Position numbers and translations under genes: made by a program. Under the pieces are notes generated by a model. That model worked only from the letters and a program-made list of their open reading frames with translations, did not search any database and was not told the origin of the DNA. DNA of 64,000 nt from Ceratotherium simum simum (taxonomy: Eukaryota > Chordata > Mammalia > Perissodactyla > Rhinocerotidae): contig NW_004454265.1 in the NCBI RefSeq assembly GCF_000283155.1, positions 3,102,201 to 3,166,200 of the forward strand, written 5' to 3'. This document shows positions 56,820 to 64,000 of the stretch, one piece after another. Numbering within the stretch: the stretch's first letter is position 1; each line of letters begins with the position of its first letter.

Positions 56820-57290
56820 GTAGAGATCTAACATTCATACACTCGACAATATTTTTATGGCATACCAAACAGCTGCCAGATCCTGGGACTCCATCAGTGC
56901 TGGAGAGACTTCCATGAACAACCTATAGTAATCCCTGTCCTCCCTGAGCTAGCAGTCCATGGGGACATGGGAAATTTCCGTAAGCGTGAGTAAGCTTACG
57001 ACAAGGGAGGCATGGGAGATGCTAACGATGCCCAGAACATAGCATCTAACCCACACGTAAGGGGGCAGGGAAGGCTTCTCCAGGATGTAAAACTAAACGC
57101 AAGTAGAAGTAGGGAGGAGTAGAGGGAGTGAGGAGTGTGCCACGCAGAGGGAGAGCACCTGCAGAGCCAGGAGGACAGAGAGGGGGTGGTGCATTTGCTC
57201 ACCAGCAAGAACTTCCTAATGGCTGGGTGCAGAGAGCCAGATGGGGCTGCAAGGGTGAGGCCGCAGGATAAGCCAGGTCCAGACCATGAA
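56820..57290 (-). repeat. L2 LINE 3' region, antisense
   Basis: ACATTCATACACTCGACAAT, CTGTCCTCCCTGAGCTAGCA, GGCAGGGAAGGCTTCTCCAG and GGATAAGCCAGGTCCAGACC fit the antisense L2 order from the 3' end inwards. Confidence 0.6.
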
Positions 57291-57309
57291 GTCCCCTGTA
57301 TAACTTCAG

Positions 57310-57357
57310 CAGAGGGGCTGGCACAAAGTAAGCACTCGAAAATGACTGAATAAATGA
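57310..57357 (+). repeat. MIR or L2 terminal fragment
   Basis: GAGGGGCTGGCACAAAGTAA followed by GCACTCGAAAATGACTGAAT and AAATGAA is the shared 3'-terminal pattern of MIR and L2. Confidence 0.5.
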
Positions 57358-58109
57358 ATCTCAGTACTTCAACTCACTTTAATATCTTGTCTATCCACCC
57401 AAATCAATCTATGAATTCAATGCAATCTGAGGGAAAACTCAGCATGATTTTCCAAACACTTTGGCAAGATAGGTTGAAAATTTATACAGAAAACAAAAGG
57501 AAACACTACAGCCAAGACAATTATGAAGAAGAACAAGGTTGGGGGATATGCCATAACTGGAATCAAAACTTACTATTAAGCTATAGTAATTTTAACAGTG
57601 TGCTTTTGATACAAGGATAGAAAAATAAGTTGACTAAACAAAATAAAGGAGACCTACGTGTATATGTGGACATGGCCTTTGACAAAGCTTGCATTGCAGA
57701 TCAGGAGAAAGGAAGGACTCCTTAATCTTAATGAATGGTGTTAGGACTATTGGTTTTCTATAAGGAAAAAAATGGATCCTTATCTCTTATCATACACATA
57801 AAATCAATCATAGAAGCATTAAAAATCAAAGCATGAAAAGCAACTTTAAATCTTTTATCAAGAAAATGTGGTTGAATATATTTATGAACTAGGGCTAGAG
57901 AAGAATTTCTTAAACACAACACACACAAAAAGCTCAAACGACAAAGGAAAAAATTGATAAATTTGACTATGTTAAAATTTAAATTCTACGCATCAAAAGA
58001 CACCATTTTAAAAAGTGAAAACACAAGCAACAGATATAACTGATAAAATATTCGTATCCAGAAGATAGAAAGAACTCCTGCAAATCAACATCAACAACAA
58101 AATATATAG

Positions 58110-58170
58110 AAAATGGACAAGAGAGAGAGAAAGAGGAAGGAAAGGAGGGAGAGGAGGAGGGGGAAGAGTT
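58110..58170. repeat. GA-rich low-complexity insert in L1
   Basis: GAGAGAGAGAAAGAGGAAGG followed by AAAGGAGGGAGAGGAGGAGG; almost pure purine on the plus strand. Confidence 0.85.
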
Positions 58171-58286
58171 CAGAAAGGACAGAAGAGGGATCTGAATGGC
58201 CAAGAAATGCTCAAGGATGTTAACCTCACTAATCAGGGAAATACAAATGAAAACCACAATAAGATGGTATTTCATACCCATTAGCC

Positions 58287-58334
58287 GGGCAACAATTTAA
58301 AATTCTGACAGGGCAACAATTTAAAATTCTGACA
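58287..58334. repeat. Perfect 24-bp tandem duplication
   Basis: The 24-bp unit starting GGGCAACAATTTAAAATTCT occurs at 58287-58310 and again at 58311-58334 without a mismatch. Confidence 0.97.
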
Positions 58335-59005
58335 GTACGAAGTATTGATGAAAATGTGGGGCATCTAAACATTGCTGAAGGTGGTGTAAATTGTTACAAC
58401 CACTTTGGAGAACAACTTGGCAATAAAAACAAACTTTCAAATGTGCATGTCCCACAGCCCAGCCCGGGGCAACTCAGCTGCTACCCAAATGCCCTAGAGA
58501 AACTCTCACAGTCGTCCACAGAGAGGCATGTACCAGATGGCTATGAAGTGTTGTTTGTAATAGAGAAAAACAGAATATACAAATTGTAGTTTAGTCATAC
58601 AGTGGAATACAGCAGTTAAATGGATGAAATACTTGCATATATCCAATTAGATAACTTTCAAAAATATATTATTGCACAAAAAGTAAGTTGCAGAATCATA
58701 CAATAAGATATGATTTATTTAAATTTAAAATATGCAAAAATACTACATGTTATTTAGAGGTACTTAAATGTGTAATTATATCTTATATGCATTGAATGGA
58801 TAAACAATAAATTCGCAATTGTAGTTACTCACACAGGGAAGAGGAGGGCAATTTGATCTGCGAGGAGTGCACAGACAGCTTCTGTTGTATATTTATTGTT
58901 TTATTTTCAAGCTGCCTGATGAGAGGTACAGGATGTTTGCTATATCATTCTTAATATCTTTTTATATGCCTGAAATATGTCATTATTTTTTTAAACCTGA
59001 TAAGC

Positions 59006-60143
59006 TCAATTCAGATGTTCTTCTGTTTGAATGACAGGCTGCTCAAACATACTTATTCACATTTCACACAAGAGGGATTTTCACCTTTCTTTTTCGTTTT
59101 ACCTTCCTACGAGCATTATTCTAGACAGAGGACAGAGCGAGACAGATAGGTGGCTTTCCCGGGCTGGCTAATTGAAGGGCAGGGCCGGGACGGGAGCCAG
59201 CCCCTCCACCGTCGCCATGGCCTCCACCAGCCCAGTGGACACTCGGAGTCAGAGAAAGTGCCGGGCGTGCAGGCAGTCTGAGATGGCTTGATGGAAGTGA
59301 GAGAGGGGCTCCAAATAGTGCTACCCAGACAGAGTAGAGCAGAGAGCATGTTTCCACAGCAGATGCTATTTATCATTGGGGTGAGACTGTGTCCCCCACT
59401 CGAGTGACTGCAGAAATGCATGGACAAGGTGGGGGGAGTCGGATTGCCCCCCCTTCTCGTGTTTTAAGGCACTAATCCTAACAGTCCTTGTCACCAGCAT
59501 CGCAATGTTCCAGAACCCCACTCAGAGCGTGAATAAAGATTGGTCTCTTTAGATGTAAAATATTGTGTCTGTTTGACAACAGCATCCCATAAAAACAAAT
59601 TAGGTGAGCTTGGTAGTCATTTAGGTGTGAGATGTGAAATAAACCCGGCATTAGGCAGAAAGACACGGTAATGGTTTCAAAGCAGAATTAACTCACATAC
59701 CTCTGGGCAGCAGCCCTTTTTCTAGCCCAAGCACCTTTCACAGGCAAACCGGCTTCCCCCACAAGGCAGCCCCAAAACACAAGGGATCAGAAGACCACCA
59801 CCATCATAGAAAACTACAAATGTGCATCAGAAAGGCCTTTTTATTGCTGTTTAGCAAAGAGAAATGCAAAAAATATGTCAATTGATGATACACTGAAATC
59901 CTTATTTGCTGACATTTTTCATAACTATTAGGCTTGTGGAATTAGTCACTATAATGCATTCAGCTAGTTCAAATGAACTCCTGAAAGGAATTATATATTT
60001 GTTCATAAAGTAATTTATAATGAATTATTAACAAGAATTCAGTTCTGTGCATACACGGTTTATTAGCAAATTGAGATCGTCCTTCACGGAGCCGAGTCAG
60101 CTTGGCTACACCTGACAGTTGTACCGTTTTGAACAAATGGGTT
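59006..60143. other. Unassigned, partly unique-looking sequence
   Basis: 59110-59350 is GC-richer with a Kozak-like ATG at about 59217 that opens only about 24 codons. 59560-60140 looks unique and AT-rich, with ATTA-type cores, and may include conserved non-coding DNA. Confidence 0.4.
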
Positions 60144-60189
60144 AGCCACAGCTTCATTGCTGAGGAGGAAGTGCAATGAAGCTGTGGCT
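60144..60189. other. Perfect 17-bp inverted repeat (hairpin)
   Basis: AGCCACAGCTTCATTGC (60144-60160) and its exact reverse complement (60173-60189) are separated by a 12-base loop. No repeat family is seen around it. Confidence 0.97.
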
Positions 60190-60389
60190 CACTTTTCTCA
60201 CGTGATTTCTCTGAGTTTCTGTAGTTGCTGACCTTCTATTATAAAAAGGATGAGGAAAAGCAGAATATTTTGCATTAAATGTTATTTTTATTAAAGACTA
60301 TTTGTTCATTGCTTCTAAATATAAGTGGAATTTCAACCCGCCCCATGGCCTCAAATACAACTAATATGTTGTACTTTCTCCCTGAACTC

Positions 60390-60960
60390 CAGGCTTGGGT
60401 ATCAACAGCCTACTCAGCATCTCCACTAGGATGTTCAATGAATGCCTCAATATTACCACATCCAAAACAGAGCTTTTCACTCCTACCCCAAAATTCCTTC
60501 TTTAGGAGTGTTCCTCATATTGGTTAATGACAACTCCATCCTTCTCATCGCTCAGGCCAAAAACCTAGGAACTTATCTGCCTCAATTCCTTTCTTTTCTT
60601 CATATCACATCTACATATCCTTATATCCAATGTTTCAGAAAATCCTCTTATTATCTATCTTCAAACGTATCGAAAATTTGACCACATCTCAGCACCTCTT
60701 ACACTGTGACCCTATTTTAATCCACCATCATCTCTTGCCTGGATTATTCTAGTAGTCTCAAAACTCCTGTCCCTCCTTCTTTGACAGCAGTCAAAGTGTA
60801 GCTTTAAACAACTAAGACAGATCATAGAACCCCTCTGCTCAAAACCCTTTAACAATTTTCCACCTCGTTCAGCACGCATGCCAGATCTGGGCCTCCATTA
60901 CCAACCCCACCTCCTCTGTTTCCCCTCACAGGCCTCTTTGACTAAAGTCATGTCTGAATG
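60390..60960 (+). repeat. L2 LINE 3' region
   Basis: CATCATCTCTTGCCTGGATT, TCTAGTAGTCTCAAAACTCC, CAGCAGTCAAAGTGTAGCTT, GATCATAGAACCCCTCTGCT and CAAAACCCTTTAACAATTTT are the classic L2 3' order. Frames are not preserved. Confidence 0.85.
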
Positions 60961-61004
60961 AATCGTGGGCTCTGTTTCTGGGTCTTAAGGTCAGCATAGG
61001 CCTA

Positions 61005-61165
61005 TGAGAGGAGCACAGGTCCAGGTTTAAAGTCTAGCTCAGCCACTTAATAGTTTACTGAGCCAAATTACTGCATTTCTTGATTTCCTCATCTGTAAAA
61101 TGGAGCTAACACATACAGTGATTACAAAGGACATAAACTACCTGCCATATATTTTGTGATCAGTA
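61005..61165 (+). repeat. MIR SINE fragment
   Basis: AGTCTAGCTCAGCCACTTAA, GATTTCCTCATCTGTAAAAT and GGAGCTAACACATACAGTGA match the MIR core. Confidence 0.7.
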
Positions 61166-61204
61166 CAAGGGAGCTGCATTTATTATCATTTCTTTGTCAT
61201 CAGT

Positions 61205-61480
61205 GGAGATATTTGTTTATCACAGTATAGTTTTGAGCTCATTGAACTGTCTTTCTGAGTTTTCTTGTAACTCGTTGAGTTTCTTTAAGACATCTATTTT
61301 GAATTCTCTGTCATTTAGATTGTAAATTTCTGTGAGTTCGGGGTTGGTTCCTGGAGACTTGTCATTTTCCTTCTACTCCAAAGTGTTACTGTAGTTCTTC
61401 ATGGTATTTGATGAACTGATCCTCTGCCAGCGCATTTGTGGTGGTATCAGGTCACAGATTCCATCTGCCACCACTGCCAA
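61205..61480 (-). repeat. Possible L1-derived fragment, antisense
   Basis: TTTGAATTCTCTGTCATTTA and GGGTTGGTTCCTGGAGACTT, with GTAGTTCTTCATGGTATTTG, resemble antisense L1 5'-region sequence. Assignment is tentative. Confidence 0.35.
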
Positions 61481-61689
61481 CTAATCTGTTTAGTTGTAAT
61501 TCAGAGGGGAAGAGACAAAGGGAATAGCTCACTCCCCTATGTTGCTGACATCACTCTCAATAGTATAGTTTTGAAGCTTATGTGGAGCAAAAACTATTTT
61601 AAAAACTTTAAATAGCAGCAGTGAACACCACTGAACATTTCACCTGTCATTCAGCCTCTTGGTATCTGTGATACAGTACACTTGCTAGT

Positions 61690-61960
61690 TCCTTTATTCA
61701 TTTATTTGGCAAACATTTCTGGAACACTTACATTGTGCTAGGCACTGTTCCTAGCACAGGAGATATGAGAGTGAACAAAATAGAATAGAGATTCCTGCTC
61801 TCACAAAGCTTGAGTGTTAGTGCAGAGCAACAGAAAATAGTTAAGATAAATGAGAAAAATATATGGTATTTGGAGGTAAGTGCCAAGTGAAAAATATAAA
61901 GCATACAAGGGGGATATGAAGAGTTGGGGTGAAATCTTGGGTAGGAGAGTCAGGGACAGC
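61690..61960 (-). repeat. L2 LINE 3' end, antisense
   Basis: TTCATTTATTTGGCAAACAT, CTTACATTGTGCTAGGCACT, AGAGTGAACAAAATAGAATA and CTGCTCTCACAAAGCTTGAG are the antisense L2-type terminus. Confidence 0.72.
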
Positions 61961-62765
61961 CATACTTTCTACCTCTCAGACCATTCCTGGGTCCCCATGC
62001 TGGCTCCTCTCCCTCTCCTGGAATCTTCAACCTCGGCAGCCTCCAAGGCTCTGCCTGCATCCCCTTGTCCAGTCCTCTGAACTCTCTGGGGGGGCCTTCA
62101 TGACACAATTTGACCTCATTTATTTCCTCCCAGTGATTGGCTTCCAAATGTTCACCTGTTCAGGGCAGACTCCCACTGCCTTCACTTCTGGACGTCTCCA
62201 TATGCACGTCTGTAGTCCATGTGTCTGCAATGAACTCATACCTCTGCCCACTTTGCCCAAGGCTCCTCCTGACCCTGCTCCCAAGCTTGACACTTCGATG
62301 GACTTCAACTCCTCCCTCTGCTTTGCTAGCTCTGGAGAAGCAGACATGCAACCAGTCAGACCTACTTCCATAAAGTCTCTCAAACCCTTCTCCTCCCTCC
62401 GTCACCTGCACGCCCACCAACTCAACATTATCTCTCACATGGAATTGCCCTCTAAAACTCTTCTCTATCTCCACCTCCCCTCCCTGTTTTCCACTCTGCT
62501 GCCACATAAATTTCTTAAAACTGGAGTTGTGATCGTGTCCCTCATCCCTAGTCCTGGCAATAAACATCCTCCACAACCCAACCCCAATCTTCCTTTCCAT
62601 CTTCACCTCACACTCCACATCCGTCCCAATGCTCAGACGCCTCTCTTTGTTTCCTCTCTCACATGCACTGCTCATGCCAGCCTAAGCCTCTGCTCGCAAT
62701 GGCCACCGTCAGGAAAGCCCTCACCCTCCCTTCAGTCTATCCAAACCCCGCTTATCATGTTAGCC
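61961..62765 (+). repeat. C/T-rich sequence, probable decayed L2, with a long open frame
   Basis: Contains L2-like phrases such as CCTTCTCCTCCCTCCGTCAC, CACCAACTCAACATTATCTC, CATAAATTTCTTAAAACTGG and CCTCTCTTTGTTTCCTCTCT. It lies inside a 323-codon plus-strand open frame (61929-62900), the longest in the window. The translation is rich in Ser, Pro and Leu, with no recognisable domain, signal or motif. Stop codons contain purines, so pyrimidine-rich DNA stays open by composition; I do not call a gene. Confidence 0.4.
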
Positions 62766-63380
62766 AGTGGTCCCCAAAGTGACATATGTACACTACTGGG
62801 GCTACATAAGCTAATCCATTTGGGGGCAGAATTAGAAAAGAAAATTCCATTTCTGCTATTTTTTATACTGAGCTTTGCTAATATGCAATATGCAAACTGA
62901 TGCTGACGGCCTCACTCAGATGCTATATCAGACAGGAGGTGTTCCGAAGGCAAGAGGGTATACCCCAAAACAACGAGTGTTGGGGTGCTCTTGCTCTTTC
63001 ACAGTTCCAGCATATCGTGGGAAATTTTAGTCTAAGTGTGCCCGATTAAGTGGTTTTATGGATTACATTATCAGAAAAAGGAGAATTTTATTACACTTGA
63101 TTCTGAGATGAGTGATGATCATAAAGTCTTTTAATCATACAGAAGTTCTGTAAAAAGAGTTGGCAAATTTAAAACTGAGTTAGCATTTTTTTCTTTCAAA
63201 AACGATAAGTGTTCTGAAATCTCTGGCCTTTTCTGTGAGGAAAAATGACTGTCAGGACCCTGCTCCCCTGAAGATATTTTAATATATAAAAATGCACACC
63301 TTCAAAAAAGATGGTATTTGGATCATGAGTGAAAAATTAACTGTGTGTCCAAAGAAATTTTGCTATGGAGAAAGCATTTT
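62766..63380. other. Unassigned; possible hAT-derived sequence at 62766-62880
   Basis: CAGTGGTCCCCAAAGTGACA and GGGGCTACATAAGCTAATCC resemble an old hAT-type repeat end. The remainder is not recognised. Confidence 0.35.
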
Positions 63381-63714
63381 AAGAATGGAAATGTTGGGCC
63401 GGCCCCATGGCTTAGCGGTTAAGTACGCACGCTCTACTACTGGTGGCCCGGGTTGGGATCCCGGATGCGCACCGACCCACCACTTCTCCGGCCATGCTGA
63501 GACCATGTCCCACATACAGCAACTAAAAGGATGTGCAACTATGACATACAGCTATCTACTGGGGCTTTGGGGAAAAAAAAAGGAGGAGGATTAGCAATGG
63601 ATGTTGGCTCAGAGCCGGTCTTCCTCAGCAAAAAGAGGAGGATTAGCACGGATGTTAGCTCAGGGCTGATCTTCCTCACAGAAAAAAAAAAAAAAAAAAA
63701 AAGAATGAAAGTGT
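63381..63714 (+). mobile_element. ERE SINE, long form, with target-site duplication
   Basis: The body is 63396-63700. The head is GGGCCGGCCCCATGGCTTAG. The B-box equivalent reads GGTTGGGATCC (63451-63461), where the usual C of GGTTC is G. CCCACATACAGCAACTAAAA and CTACTGGGGCTTTGGGG are followed by two copies of a GAGGAGGATTAGCA...GATGTTRGCTCAG tail module and poly(A). AAGAATGGAAATGTT (63381-63395) and AAGAATGAAAGTGT (63701-63714) form a slightly diverged duplication. Confidence 0.95.
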
Positions 63715-63878
63715 AGAAAGGTTTTCACTGTTACAAGATGTTATTGCTGATGGCATGTGTGTCACCTATTAAAATGCCTCATCTGACACTTTAAAAACTT
63801 GGAATTTAATTTTCTAATCTGCTTTAAAATTTTCCAAATATACAGTTTCAATGGCTTTTTGGAGCCCACTTGTATATA
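63715..63878. other. Unassigned AT-rich sequence
   Basis: Nothing recognised between the ERE and the TG microsatellite. Confidence 0.45.
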
Positions 63879-63889
63879 TGTGTGTGTGT

Positions 63890-63928
<39 letters not shown>
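63879..63928. repeat. (TG)n microsatellite
   Basis: About 25 TG units, interrupted once by TACG near 63889-63892. Confidence 0.97.
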
Positions 63929-63929
<1 letters not shown>

Positions 63930-64000
63930 CCCACACCAAAACCTTCTAAATAGTTTCCCAAAACGACTGTTTGACATTGGATGAAGGTTCATATTCAGGG

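Larger units (their letters stand above)
57365..59005 (+). repeat. L1M LINE, decayed ORF2 and 3' UTR
   Basis: Landmarks in order: AATCAATCTATGAATTCAAT, GACATGGCCTTTGACAAAGC, TTGACTATGTTAAAATTTAA, GCCAAGAAATGCTCAAGGAT, CTCACTAATCAGGGAAATAC, GGAATACAGCAGTTAAATGG and a 3' UTR reaching AAACCTGATAAG. Stops break all frames. The copy carries a purine-rich insert (about 58110-58170) and a 24-bp tandem duplication (58287-58334). It is an old L1, roughly 1.6 kb, 5' truncated. Confidence 0.8.

Noticed and set aside
59190..59300. Kozak-like GCCATGGCC start in a GC-rich patch
   Set aside because: It opens only about 24 codons before a stop, and no exon structure or CpG island supports a gene start.
62160..62675. 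171-codon minus-strand frame opposite the 323-codon plus frame
   Set aside because: It is the mirror of purine/pyrimidine bias in the same stretch; no recognisable protein.

Overview
The window reads as non-coding nuclear DNA of an odd-toed ungulate, most likely a horse-family genome. The strongest clue is six loci of the ERE SINE family. These are tRNA-derived elements that open with a GGGGCCGGCC-type head and carry the internal CCCACATACAGCAACTAGAAG / CTACTGGGGCTTTGGGG modules or the CCCATATAAAGTGGAGGA / GATGTTAGCTCAGGGC modules. ERE is known from Equidae and their perissodactyl relatives. The rest of the repeat content (MIR, L2, MER5-type hAT, Tigger, decayed L1M) is general to placental mammals. 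Species and chromosome cannot be fixed from the sequence alone.

I see no protein-coding gene, no tRNA or rRNA gene and no CpG island. The long open frames are decayed LINE/SINE sequence, C/T-rich sequence poor in stop codons, or chance. The only recognisable protein remnants are two L1 ORF2 C-terminal pieces (6159-6360 and 50939-51296) in 5'-truncated or rearranged L1 copies, plus older L1 ORF2 sequence riddled with stops.

Layout: 1-3 kb holds an old LTR-like repeat cut by a minus-strand ERE, followed by a Tigger-like DNA transposon. 3.8-5.5 kb is MIR and L2. 5.58-6.66 kb is an L1 with a 5' inversion and target-site duplications. 7.5-17 kb is a scatter of MIR and L2 pieces in unassigned sequence. 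18.8-19.4 kb is a compound ERE split by a 100-N assembly gap. 20.7-21.0 kb is a fold-back element built from a repeated 12-mer. 21-26 kb has MIR, MER5, a GATAAT microsatellite and a candidate conserved non-coding block. 27-28.7 kb is old L1 carrying an ERE. 30.6-33.2 kb and 35.8-36.6 kb are decayed L1. 39.6-40.1 kb has MER5 next to a palindromic element. 42.6-45.5 kb has an L1 3' end, three MIRs in tandem and a minus-strand ERE. 47.4-52.9 kb has L1, MIR, purine tracts, a comparatively young L1 and an ERE. 55.9-62.8 kb is mostly L2 and L1. The window ends with an ERE and a TG microsatellite.

There is no set of cooperating genes here; the window looks intergenic or deep-intronic. I did not find a new biological system. 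The observations most worth checking are structural: the fold-back array at 20745-21033, a perfect 24-bp-arm palindrome at 39964-40020, a perfect 17-bp-arm hairpin at 60144-60189, the gapped compound ERE, the twin-primed L1, and a few unique AT-rich blocks that may be conserved regulatory DNA. Repeat names come from recalled consensus features, not from a database search.
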